Assembly: GCF_000346465.2 (NCBI RefSeq)
Contig: NC_034014.1
Span: 25,903,506 to 25,967,505 of the forward strand
Reading direction: 5' to 3'
Length of the DNA: 64,000 nt
From: Prunus persica
Taxonomy: Eukaryota > Streptophyta > Magnoliopsida > Rosales > Rosaceae
Under the pieces are notes generated by a model. The model ran no database searches and was not told the DNA's origin. It was given only the letters and a program-made list of their open reading frames with translations. Both the position numbers and the translations under genes were made by a program. Below are positions 42,425 through 53,595 of the stretch, in pieces (position 1 is the stretch's first letter; each line of letters opens with the position of its first letter).

Positions 42425-43664
42425 GGGGTCGTTTGGTACGGCGGACTGTCATGGACTGGACTAAATCCTAGGACTGTCTTGGATTAGCTCGGATTGGCCT
42501 AAGCTGGATTAAGTACTGGCCTACGTTTGGTGATGCGTCGGACTAAGAAGCTGGATTGTAAAAATAGTGAAAACCTATGTTTGGTACTGTGTTGGACTAA
42601 AAAAATTATTTAAATATTTAAAATTAATTTGGGATTTTGACCTAAAACTAAATAAATACTACAATGAAACCAATGAGATATGTATAATTTATTATATAAA
42701 AAAAAATTAAATATTTTTTAAAGACAAACTATCTTTATCTTTTATCTTTTATCTATTTTTTCTTTCCTTCTTCCTTTTCTCTCCTTCTCTTTTCTTCTTC
42801 CTTCCTAGCCCTGTTTCTTTGTTCTCTTTTCTTTCTCCCTCCCGATCTCTCTTTGGTTCTCTCTCTTTTTTTCTCCAATATTGATACAACACTGGTATCC
42901 CTTTTCTTTTTTTCTTTTTTTAATATTCCCCTCCCAAACCTTTCTCTGCTTCCCTCTCATTTTCTCTCTATTCTTCCCCCTTCTTCCCCCTGCCCCCCTT
43001 CCTTTTTTGTTGTTGTTGTTGTTACAGAGGGGGTAAACGCCCCAAAACAAAAACAATTAAATATGACAAGGGGAGGTCTGGCAGGACCTTGAGCATCAAC
43101 ATCTAAAATGGCTCTAAGGAAGGCGGGAGTTTCTTCAAAAACATCGAGGCCATGATTAAACTTGTGATTGGCAGCCAAGGTCTCTTGTTCCCTTTGAAGT
43201 CACAGATCCTCATCTTCTTCGAAGTCACAAATCTCCATTTGGTTTCACTGAGCCATGGTCAATGGTTAGTAATTTTTCGAAAGGTTCAATTGGGTTGTGG
43301 TTCCACTGGGTTTGATTTGGTGGTGGTTGATTCAAGTGGTTGAGTTTGAATTGGTGGTGGTTGGTTGGTGTGACTGGATTTATGGTGGTGATAATTCTAG
43401 GTGAAGAAGAAGAAGAAATTGATTCTTGAAGCTTGGATATGGATTTGGTCTTGCGATTGGATTAGTCGGACTTGCGCGTCAAAATAGCACGCTCGCTATT
43501 TTGCGAACTGCATTTCAGCCTCTCTGTATAAGGAGAGCGAGTGAGGAGGTTTTTTAACTGTTGGACTCCACAATCCCATTTAACTTAGTCCCCCATTTTA
43601 CCAAACATGGGTTTCAAGGCTTATTTAGCATAGTCCAATCTAGTGAGGCATACCAAACACACCC
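42425..43664. mobile_element. PIF/Harbinger-like non-autonomous element (1.24 kb)
   Basis: Inserted in the LINE between reverse-transcriptase codons; a 3-bp duplication TGA lies on both sides (42422-42424, 43665-43667). Left end GGGGTCGTTTGGTACGGCGG, right end reverse complement GGGTGTGTTTGGTATGCCTC. Subterminal DNA is rich in GGACTGGACTAA-type repeats. The centre has a pyrimidine-rich block (42720-43010). No transposase reading frame found. Harbinger elements prefer TAA/TTA, so TGA is slightly off-type. Confidence 0.7.
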
Positions 43665-44689
43665 TGAGAGAATAGTGTAGAAAAGTACCTTACAACTAAA
43701 TCTTTAATTGCACTAGCCTCTTCAACCCACTCACCGTGCTCGTTTTTCAATCTTTCAATTTTGTTCCTTCTTCTCCTAATAATAGTAGACAAGTGGAAGA
43801 ACTTAGTATTTCTATCCCCTGCTTGAAGCCATTTGATCCTAGACTTTTGGTGCCGACAAATAGCTTCTTGATCAAGCAAGGTGTTGAACTCCTCCACTAG
43901 AGCAACCTCAAACTGGTTCAAAAATCTATTAGGTTCCAAGCAAAGGGCTCTCTGAATTCCATCAATTCGAGAGAGGATCCTAGCTTTCCTTCTTTAAATG
44001 GCCAAAAACATTGGTGTTCCACTGATTAGACCAAGAGATTTTCACCAAAACCGAACCAGATAATTGAGTCCATTATTGAGCAATAAACTCTTTAAATCCC
44101 TCGTGCTTTAACCACATGGCCTCAAATCTAAAGGTCTGTGAGCTGGAGATGAAGTGAAGTAGGATTGCAGGCAAATCTTAATTGGGTTATGATCAGACTT
44201 GGTTCTAGGTAAGTGCTGGACGTGGACCTCAGCAAACAATCTTCTCCACTGTAGATTACAAACAGCACTATCGATTCTTTCAAAGACCCTTTTGTTAGAG
44301 TCCATATAAATTTAGGGCCATAGAACCCCAAATCTACCATATCATTACCATCAAACCAGTTCTTAAACCCTTTTAATCTATTATGAGGGACTCCCCTTAA
44401 TTTATCATCAATATGCAGCATTTCATTGAAATCACCAGCAAGTAGCCAAGGCATTTGGTGGCAGCTAGCCAAAATGAAGATACTCCCACAGTTCCCTCTT
44501 TTTTGCACAAGGATTCGCATACACAGCTATGAAAAGCCAAGAACTTTGTCCAGGCCAAGAGACACATATTGTGATAGTTTGATCAGTTGTTCCAATGACA
44601 TCCACACATACTTTAGCATCATTCCATAATACCCATAGCCCTCCAAAGAAACCATTCGTGGGGCACCCTATGTTAACCGCTTGCAAAAC
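43665..44689 (-). pseudogene. LINE fragment: endonuclease C-terminal part and linker to reverse transcriptase
   Basis: Minus strand. 44686-44465 and 44520-44128 give an endonuclease/exonuclease/phosphatase-type domain (GFFGGLWVLWND, then PWLLAGDFNEML and DLGFYGPKFIWT), with an end near the FKYEAMWL-type region at about 44100. 43939-43665 gives the linker helix (QKSRIKWLQAGDRNTKFFHL) common before plant L1 reverse transcriptases. Several stops. Confidence 0.8.
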
Positions 44690-45920
44690 CTAAGGGGAGG
44701 TGTCATATAGCAGTGTAGTTTGGAAGTCCAAGTGTCGTATCTACAGAGAGCGGTGTAAAGAAAATAACAGAACTGAAAAAGAACAATTGTGATTAAGAAG
44801 TAGATTTATGCAATATTTGATTTAAAGAAAAATTAATTGATTAAAACACTAAGGCATTGGGTTCCACTTTCAACATAAACATGCAATTCATATTAATTTG
44901 ATTCATAAAATATGATTCCTAAAAGTAATTGTTCAAATATTTAATACTCTTTTTAAATTCCTTGAGAAATATTTTAAGCATAACTTGTACCATGTGGTGA
45001 CAAACTATCAAAAAATAATATTTACTTATTCTAATAGTTCACTCCTCACTTAAAAGCATGAATGTTTTTACCGAACTATAAAAAAAAAACTTGATTGAAC
45101 CTATGAATAGATTGAAAACACTCATCAATTAAATAAAATGAAAAACTACAATTTTATTTGAACAACTAAAATAAAAAATCATTTACATTAAACTTAAATT
45201 CGGATCAAACTAAATAAATTACACACTTATATTGAAAGCTTCTCTCCAGCCTCAGTTAGGGAGTTAGTTCCCCATAAAAGCTAAAACAGAAATTAAAACT
45301 ATAAGGATGGAGGAATGAGAGAAAGCTCAAGACAAGTTGTGGAGGTCTCCCGGTGTGTCCTTGAAGCTGCAACAAAGATCTCTATTAATATAGAATTGGA
45401 ATTGCTCCTTTTGCAATAACTCCAACTTGCATTGAATAAACAAAGTTTCACCAACTAGCGCCGCCAGCCCACCTCTTCATTTTTATTTCTTCTTATCATC
45501 AATTGATGCAACACCACTTCCATTGCTTTTGTTATTCAATTTAATTTCTTTTGGTTGAGTGCAGTACCTTTAAGGAAGTAAAGGATTATTTTATTTTAAG
45601 TTGACTGGCCACTAACAATGATTCATCCTTTGGCTGCCAACCCCGACGGTCCCTCTCTCATTTTCAATGCCATTACCACTTATTCATTCATCTATTTGTT
45701 TAATCGGCACTGAATTGGAGCTTCTTTGGAGTGGACGACACCAACAAACATGTGAATTCAATTTCTTCATTCTCGCTTCCATCCCATTTGCATTTGTTAT
45801 TTGCTTGGGTGCTCCACCTAAAAATAGGACCAAAAAAACTTAAATAAAATTAACTAAAGCACTAATAATTAATATAAATTTAAGGATAATAAATGTAATA
45901 TTTATGTGCTCATTACTTTA
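44690..45920. mobile_element. Unclassified 1.2-kb insertion in the LINE
   Basis: LINE similarity breaks off at about 44689 and resumes at about 45921 in the adjacent codons of the endonuclease, so the piece between is an insertion. It contains AAGTGTCGTATCTACAGAGA near one end and is AT-rich. The flanks AAAC and CAAC give at best a poor target duplication. No coding capacity seen; class unknown. Confidence 0.5.
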
Positions 45921-46400
45921 CAACTAATAGTGCTTTATTTCCGCTAATCCGAAGCTCACACAGAAAAAGAATATCCATGCGGTGAGTGGTAATTAAATCC
46001 AACATAGTTGCTTTAAATTTGGCGCAAGCACCTCTAACATTCCAGCATATAAAATATTCGTAACAGCAAGAGAAATAAGATAAAGAAACCCTCAGGGCTA
46101 ACCCTAAGATATAACAGTCATACCTCCAGAGTTGTTGAAGGTATTACCTGCTAACTCCTCACTTGGAGTCTGGATTTGGCCTTCAGAAATGTCCATCTTC
46201 TCTGCTAGATTAGAGACTTCAACAGCAGAATCAACATCAATAGCAGTGATAGCCCCCGTTTCTGGTACCATAGAACTATCCATAATATTAGGTGGTTGAT
46301 GCCCAAAAACATAGGCTCCCTGCTTGTGATACCCATTCTAGCCATTAATCCAAGTGTTCATCAGCTGCTACTTGACAGATAAATGATTAAAAATCTTCTT
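45921..46400 (-). pseudogene. LINE fragment: endonuclease start and ORF1 tail
   Basis: On the minus strand about 46070-45921 encodes the endonuclease N-terminus (WNVRGACAKFKATMLDLITT, then FLCELRISGNKAL). Before it, 46390-46120 holds an open stretch (MDSSMVPETGAITAIDVDSA) that looks like the end of ORF1. The element appears 5'-truncated at about 46430. Confidence 0.7.
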
Positions 46401-46430
46401 CCCGATCCCCGACATTTCTCTCTCTTCTCT

Positions 46431-47099
46431 TCTCTCTCCTCTCCCTCACCAATATGCTCGTCAAATTTATTGAAGAAATCTGTTTCATTTACTTACTTCC
46501 TTGTGACTCTATTCATCATATGGGTTTTTTTGTGGTTTTGTTATGAATGATTTATGGGCTTTCTCAAATCTGCATGCATCTCTCAAATCCTTGCCTCCCT
46601 GTTGATTTGGGAAGTATAAGATTGAAGTAATTAAACAAATTATTTGCGTTAGGCTTTTGATTAGAGACAACGCTTTTGGAAGTTCAACTAATAAAACTGG
46701 TTATTTGTGGGAACATTCATCCCAAAACTAGTTATTTATGGAGGCTTTGTTATTTGTGAGAACAACAATGGTTTTGTTATCAAGCATTTTCGGCACTAGA
46801 TTTATACCTTTTTTTCTTCTTTAAACTTCAATGTTGATGAAGGCGTGAATGAATCCTATTCAAATAAATCATCTAAACTCGCTGGTTTTCTATTTTTTGA
46901 AATGGGTGAAGGTCGCCGCCTATGGTGGTTTCTGGAAATGAAAAAAAAAAAAGTAGTGTTGAGTTGTTTTAACTTGAGTGCTTTCCAATCTCTTCTTGAG
47001 AGTAAATAATCATTTATATTTTTGTAAAGAGTGTAAGAGAGGGAGAGATACAAAATGAGGAAGAGGAAGGGTCAGGGGAGGCTGAAAGAAAGAAAAGAG
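46431..47099. other. Interior of the outer TIR element
   Basis: No gene seen. AT-rich, with AACTA(A/G)TTATTT repeated at 46685-46735, and a CT/GA-rich border toward the right inverted repeat. Confidence 0.4.
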
Positions 47100-47225
47100 A
47101 AAAAAAAAAGGGAGAGAAGGTTGTGGGCCCCTTTTAATTTATTTTTAAAAATTCTCTCATAAAAATTAATCAAGATTAGCAATGGGACAAATGTCACCCT
47201 TTAAAGGTGGTGGTGAGCATACATC

Positions 47226-48687
47226 TCTGGTTAATGTGGTGACCAAAAATGCACATATTCTATAAGAGAATAATTTTACATTCTGTTTATGATATACATT
47301 TTTCATTAGCCTCTCCGCACACGCACTTTCGCAGGCTTTTTTTTAAAAAAAATTTAAACTTATTTTAGAATTAAAAAAGATAATGGATAGTTGTGTTCCA
47401 TAAAAAAATGATCTATTATCTAATTTTTCTTTTAATTTTAATTTTTTTAAATATGAAAACGTGTGAATTTACCATATTATCCTCATTTATTTAATAATTT
47501 CAATTCTTAATGTTTGCATTAATCAAGAATATTTTCTGGTATTTTAAATGTTTTATCATTCTCTATCTTTTACTTTATATATACAGATGATAATTTTAGC
47601 CTTTTTTTAAAAAAAAATTATCATGATGCTCTTTATTGTCATTATACACTATCATACTATTTCTATAAAAAAAAATTATCAAACATTTTACCACTTCACA
47701 ACTATTTATTTCATAACACAGCAAAAATATTCTTTTTTTAAATCACAGCAATACTAAGCCTGCCTTAATTACATGTAAATTAACTTCTCTCTAGAGAACG
47801 AAGACTGGAAGTCCACTAACCTAAACAAGGTGACTCAGGTCGTCAACATTGTCGTCGTCAACATTGTCATATTGCACTGAATGGAAATTCCCGAACCTCA
47901 ACAAGTTGATTGGGGTTTTATTTTAAAAAAAACCAAGTTGATTGGGGGCCCTACCAAACCAGGCCCTTCCACGAAAGCTTATTTCAGCAGAACATGTGTA
48001 TCTTCCTTAACATACCACTTTTCCTTATTATATACTTCTTGGACAAAAGATAGCGTCAGCTGGCTACCCAAAAGGATTGTGGCTGGCTGGTTCCTTTCTT
48101 CTGATTTGTTCTTCGTGTATTGGATCTGCTAGCAACTTTGTGAGCAACAAAAAGATTTTGTAAGTTTTTCTTCTTCTGTTATGGCTGTTTTTTCTGTTCA
48201 TGAGTTACTTCACACATTTGCATTAGATCTCTTTTGGTATACTTGTGTGAGCAAGAATCTAGCTCATTTGGTAAGAGAGTATTTCTGGGTGTATATGGAA
48301 TTTGGGTCTGTGAGAGCTTAAATATTGTATATATCTCTATGTGTTAGTTTATTTGTATTTTATAGGGGTCTTGACGCTTCCGCACCGACACTCCCATAAT
48401 TGTTTGATTTTTTCTTTTATCCCTCCACCAAAATTCTTTTCTAACACTTACGTATACGTGGTGAGACTTTATTTATTTGAATCTTTGATAAGATTTCTTT
48501 TGTATGTATATTTTTGAACCTTTTTATCCCTCCACCAAAAAATTTTCAACGTACTGACATAATGAATCTTTTCATCTTATTCTTCTTGTTGGAATTTAGG
48601 AGGTGTGTGTGAGTGTTTTGATGCTCTGATACACCTTGTTGGATTGTAAGGTGATTATGAGTGGTGTTGCTATGATACCATTGTTGG
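47226..48687. other. Intergenic DNA with no recognisable gene
   Basis: The first 70 bases match the 3' flank of receptor kinase 3. The region 47850-47960 weakly matches 33770-33880. A tRNA-like A box (TAGCTCATTTGGTAAGAG at 48252-48269) could be a SINE trace. The rest is AT-rich without features. Confidence 0.4.
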
Positions 48688-49147
48688 TAATGTGATGAAG
48701 GAGTTTAGGACATTATTAGGACCATAGTTGAAACAAAATGATTTTATTATATTTGAGGAGAATAGTACATAGCTTGGTGTACATAGAGTTAGGCTAATTG
48801 GCCTTCTTCAACTAGAAGATGTTTAGTGTTTAGTGTTTAGGCTTATTGGCCTCCTTCCTTGCTTATATAGGCTTATTGGCCCTCTTTCTCTCTTAGCTTT
48901 GTGAGCTTATTGCCTCCTCAACATAGCTTCGTTCGGGTAGCTCTTGGCTCCCTTGGTTTGGGAGTTGGCTAGTTCACTCGTCATTTAGTTTGGGAGTTTA
49001 TAGGTTCACTCCACTCCACCTTCCCATATTGCATTGCATGCCTATTTATAGGCATTCTTTGCCGACATCACCAAGTCCACCGACTTGGCCTTCTTTTTCT
49101 AGTCCCTTTTGTTGTGGCTTTTACTAGAAACTTTTATATTGTACAAT
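48688..49147 (-). repeat. Possible degraded LTR with adjacent primer-binding site
   Basis: Read on the minus strand, a segment from TGTACAATATAAAAG (49147) to CATTACCAACA (about 48688) contains a TATA-like GCCTATAAATAGGC (about 49038-49051) and is followed at once by ATGGTATCATAGC, one base off the initiator-Met tRNA site TGGTATCAGAGC. Includes a short tandem TTTAGTG run. The rest of the element is not recognisable. Confidence 0.4.
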
Positions 49148-49155
49148 ATTATTTT

Positions 49156-49674
49156 GGGTTAATCATTTTATTAGTCTCTGAATTTTGACCCGATTTGTAT
49201 TTGAGTACCTCAATTTTTGAAATGGTTCCCGTGGTCCTTTAACTTTAGTTTCGTTTAGACAAATGGTCCTGCAGTCAATTTTGTTAACTTTTTCTGTTAA
49301 ATACAGGGACAAAATCGTATTTTTATATTAAAACAAAAAAAATGAATTGCAAATTATATCTTTAAAATAACAATCAAATCAAATCAAATCAAAAACCAAC
49401 AAAAAAAAATTTTCAAATTTGGGGGGAGTAGAAATTGGGATAGAAGGAGAGAGAGAGAGAGAGAGTTTTTTTAATTTTTTATTTATATTTTAATCAGTTT
49501 TGATACAAAAATACCATTTTGCCCTTGCATTTAACAGAAAATTTAACAAAATTGACGGCAGGACTATTTGTCCTAACGAAACTAAAGTTAAAGGACCACG
49601 AAAACCATTTTGGAAATTAAGGTACTCAAATACAAATCGAGTCTAAATTCAGGAACTAATAAAACGATTAATCC
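49156..49674. mobile_element. Long-TIR MULE-type MITE (519 bp) with perfect 9-bp target duplication
   Basis: Flanks TATTATTTT at 49147-49155 and 49675-49683. The terminal inverted repeats span about 170 bases (GGGTTAATCATTTTATTAGT at the left; the right end's reverse complement is GGATTAATCGTTTTATTAGT) and continue through TGGTCCTTTAACTTTAGTTT. AT-rich centre with a (GA)n run. Confidence 0.9.
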
Positions 49675-50038
49675 TATTATTTTTGTGGCTACTGTTTAGC
49701 CATCATGCTCCACCGCCATAGTCTAGCAACATTAGTGTTCTTGCTAGAGAGTTCTTCCATCTTCAATTATCATTGTCTATCCGACATAGCCTTGATATTG
49801 TTGTCCACAACTCTAGGACCATCCTTGTAACACAAATGGGCATTATTTTTCAACACTTCTCCTGTATGCACCTTCAGAATTGCTTGAATTTTTTCACTCA
49901 TCCCCTTAAAGTTTTCTAACACAGTAGCGAAGCTTCTTTTTCGTAGGATAATTTCTTCTTTGTTCTACTACAGTCGTTTAAATCAAATCAAACTTGGTTT
50001 TCTGATTTGCTTCCGTATTGCTCTCATGAGAACAGGAT
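49675..50038. other. Upstream region of receptor kinase 3
   Basis: Promoter and leader DNA without another visible gene. Confidence 0.4.
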
Positions 50039-53000
50039 ATGGAGCATTCACATACTCATGGTAGGCATATTTTGCTTAAATTCCTTCATGTGTTCATTCT
50101 TTTATGCATGAGCACACGTCTAGAATCTGCAGCACTACCCAAAAGTACTTCTGCAAATAACGAATCGGATCGTCTGGCACTGCTAGAGTTGAAGAAAAGA
50201 ATAACTAAAGATCCTCTCCATGTCATGAGCTCGTGGAATGATTCCACCGATTTATGCAGTTGGGTGGGCGTGACATGCAACCCTTCCACCAAGAGAGTCA
50301 TGATTTTGAATCTTGAAGATCAACAGTTGGCAGGCTCCTTACCACCTTCTATTGGAAATCTTACTCATCTTACCGGAATCAACCTGAATGCCAACAACTT
50401 CACTGGGGAAATTCCTCAAGAAACAGGTCGGCTACATAGCTTGCAACATCTCAACCTATCTGCCAATTCATTTGGTGGGAAAATTCCAGCTAATATATCT
50501 CACTGTACTCAACTACGTTTCCTCAATCTTCGTTCGAATCAGCTCATTGGATCCATTCCTAGCCAACTCAGTTCATTGTTGAGTTTAACTCATCTATTGC
50601 TTAGTCTTAACAACCTAACTGGAAGCATCCCAGAATGGATAGGAAACCTTTCATCTTTGAATAGTCTTTATCTTTCTAACAACAATTTTCAAGGAAGCAT
50701 ACCCAATGAGCTCAGGCGTCTAACAGGCTTGACAGAACTCTCACTTGGGTTGAATAATCTGTCTGGTATGGTCCCTTCTTCAATTTATAATATGTCTTCC
50801 CTAAGCGGTTTTACTGTTTCTAACAACCAGCTGCATGGAGAGCTACCGCCAAATCTCGGCATTACTCTTCCTAATCTAGAGCAATTTTACTGTGGTGGCA
50901 ACAACTTCACTGGAACAATTCCTGCATCGTTGTCAAATGCTTCAAGACTTATTGGTCTTGATTTTTCAGGAAATGGTCTATACGGGCCACTCCCTGCTGA
51001 AAATCTGGGAAGGTTGCAAAGCTTACTTTGGCTAAACCTTGAACAAAACAGACTGGGAAGTGGGAAGGCTAACGACCTCAACTTTATTAGCTTCTTGGCT
51101 AATTGTACTAGTCTGGAGATGTTGGATCTTGCAAGTAATAATTTTGGAGGAGAATTGCCAGGATCCGTATCCAATCTTTCTACCCAACTACAATATATTG
51201 TTCTGGGACACAATTTGATACATGGAAGCATCCCCAATGGCATTGGAAATCTTGTAAACTTGATCTTTCTAGGAGCAGGATTCAACAAATTGAGTGGTAG
51301 TGTCCCTGATGGAATTGCCAAACTTCACAACTTACAAGAGCTGTTTCTGAATGGTAACAAATTTTCTGGGCCAGTCCCATCATTCCTAGGTAACTTGACT
51401 TCAATGACAAAGCTCTTTATGGACGACAACGGATTTGAGGGAAGCATACCACCGAGTCTTGGGAACTGCAAAAGGCTGCAAATACTTGACCTTTCTAATA
51501 ACAGTCTAACGGGCACCATACCCAAAGAGCTTGTTGGGCTTTCATTCGTTGCAATCTATTTGAAAATGTCTAACAATTCTTTGACTGGTGCTCTACCATC
51601 AGAAATGGGTGTTTTGATAAATCTCGTACAGCTAGATGTGTCAAGAAACAAGTTATCGGGTGAAATACCCAAAACAATTGGCAGTTGCATTCTATTGGAG
51701 AACCTACATTTGGAAGGTAATGAATTTGAAGGAACAATTCCTCAATCTCTGGAAAATTTAAGAGGCTTGGAAGAAATAGATTTCTCTTACAATAACTTAT
51801 CTGGGCAGATTCCTGGGTTTCTCGGCAACTTTAAATTTCTTAAGCATCTCAATCTTTCACATAATGATTTTGAAGGTGAACTGCCTAAAGAAGGGATCTT
51901 TTCAAATGCCACTGAAGTCTCGATCCTCGGAAATGATAAGCTATGTGGTGGCATCCCAGAATTACTTCTACCAGCATGCTCCAGCCAAAAAGCTCATTCA
52001 TCTCGAGGACTACTTACCCGAAAAGTAATCATCCCAGTAACTTGTGGACTTGCACTCATAATTACTTTGTCATGCTTCATTGCTGCTCGTTCAATGGTGA
52101 AAAAGTCAAGAGGTAGACCTGGGATTTTACAATCATATAAGGATTGGAAATTAGGTGTCTCTTATTCAGAACTCGTTCATTCAACTAACGGGTTCTCTGT
52201 GGACAATCTGATTGGTTTGGGAAGCTTTGGTTCAGTTTACAAAGGAGTAGTCCCTAGTGATGGAACAACAGTTGCCATTAAGGTATTCAACCTTCAACAA
52301 CCAGGATCTTTCAAGAGCTTCCTTGATGAATGCAATGCTTTAAGAAGTATAAGGCACCGTAATCTTCTCAAAATCATAACTGCATGCTCAAGCATTGATA
52401 ATCAAGGTAATGACTTCAGAAGTCTAGTTTTCAAGTACATGGCAAATGGAAGTCTAGACTCATGGCTGCATCCAAGAGATGATGTGCAATCTCAATGTAA
52501 GAGATTGAGCCTCATCCAAAGACTCACCATTGCAATTGATGTTGCTTCTGCATTAGATTATCTCCACCATCATTGTGAAACGTCCATCGCTCATTGTGAT
52601 CTAAAGCCAAGCAATGTCCTTCTTGATGAAGATATGGTAGCCCATGTTGGTGACTTTGGTTTAGCAAGGTTCCTTCTTGAAGCATCAAATAATCCTTCTG
52701 AAAGTCAAAGCATATCAACTGGACTAAAGGGTTCCATAGGCTACATACCTCCAGGTGTGAGTTTCTATCATTCGCATTGTTTCTTTCTAAATTCAAAAGA
52801 TCATTTCACTCTGACACCCTAATGTTTATATTGAATGGCAGAGTATGGCATGGGAGGCCAAGTTTCGATACTAGGAGATATTTATAGCTACGGAATATTG
52901 TTGCTAGAAATGTTCACAGGAAAAAGGCCTACCGATGACATGTTTAGAGATAATCTAAGCATTCAACAATTCACTGCCAAGGGGTTGCCTGACCATGCCA

Positions 53001-53269
53001 TTGACGTAGCTGACCCTTCATTGCTCCTTGAAAGAGATGATGCAGAGGCTGATGATGACAGATATGGCGCCGATGACATACAAGAAAGGCCAATTACAAG
53101 ATATCGAGATCACGGCCCAGTTCAAGCAAGAAGATTGGAGGAGTGCTTGGTTTCAGTGATGCAAATAGGACTCTCATGCTCTGCAATATCTCAAGGAGAG
53201 CGGATGCGTATGGATGTCGTTGTTAACAAAATGAAGACAATTAGAGACTCATATCTCAGTTTAAGATGA
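50039..53269 (+). CDS. LRR receptor-like serine/threonine kinase, subfamily XII (At3g47570-like), third member
   Basis: Two exons, 50039-52754 and 52842-53269, intron 52755-52841 (87 nt, phase 1); product 1047 aa. Signal peptide ([15 protein letters not shown]), a 15-residue insert ([14 protein letters not shown]) absent from the tandem pair, N-cap ([21 protein letters not shown]), about 20 LRRs, CGG cap, membrane helix (about 663-685), and a kinase with [11 protein letters not shown] (about 726), [20 protein letters not shown] (about 851, non-RD), DFGLAR, GYIPPEYG. The intron is at the same place as in the other two genes but shorter. About 70% alike to the tandem pair by eye, so an older duplicate. 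Open throughout. Expected at the plasma membrane as a pattern receptor; ligand unknown. Confidence 0.92.
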
Positions 53270-53595
53270 AGCTAGCAATACATTAGATAGTTCAAGCTTC
53301 TTGTCATATCTCAACATATAGCCTCATCTATATGCAAGAGATTATTAATAAGGATGTTTTTAAGTATCATGTGTGTATGTGACATCAAGTAAGTCCTGAA
53401 TTCAGTATTCTATATAGCAGAATAAGGGAATAATTCTACATTCTGTTTATGCTCTTCTTATTCTCTGCTTTAGTCAACTACAACTAAATGCTCTGTTCAT
53501 TTCATTTGGGAAATAAAAGACATTCTGATTCACATTACAAAGAATTGAGAAATTCAATAATTTGTTCAGGACATAGTTAACCTGCTGCATTGGCC
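53270..53595. other. Spacer between convergent receptor-kinase loci
   Basis: 3' flank of receptor kinase 3; its segment 53355-53450 is split around the transposon nest downstream of receptor kinase 2. No gene. Confidence 0.5.

Larger units (their letters stand above)
34200..46430 (-). mobile_element. L1-type LINE retrotransposon, 5'-truncated and broken up by later insertions
   Basis: Minus-strand non-LTR element. From its 5' to 3' end: tail of ORF1 (about 46390-46120), endonuclease (46070-45921, then 44689-44100), reverse transcriptase (43940-43665, 42424-41200), zinc-binding region (41180-40920, 39075-38340), RNase H-like domain (38090-37690), last codons (37674-34280) and a poly(A) tail seen as T's at 34203-34211. 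Reading frames join across each insertion when the insertion is removed. Numerous stops and frame breaks make it inactive. Confidence 0.85.
34065..47225. mobile_element. Outer TIR element that hosts the transposon nest
   Basis: The left end GGTGTATACTCACCACCACC and the reverse complement of the right end GATGTATGCTCACCACCACC match, and similarity continues for about 120 bases (TAATCTTAATTAATTTTATG versus TAATCTTGATTAATTTTTAT; GGGGCC(C)ACA(G/A)CCTTCTC). Outside it, DNA resembling the 3' flank of receptor kinase 3 stops at GAATTCAG on the left and resumes at about 47250 (TATTCTATA to TTACATTCTG), as expected for an insertion. The element's own sequence is only about 1 kb (34065-34200 and 46430-47225); the rest is nested. 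Family unclear; no transposase and no clean target duplication found. Confidence 0.6.

Noticed and set aside
42853..43092. Small open frame in the pyrimidine-rich part of the Harbinger-like element
   Set aside because: Low-complexity translation (Phe/Ser/Pro runs) with no homology signal.
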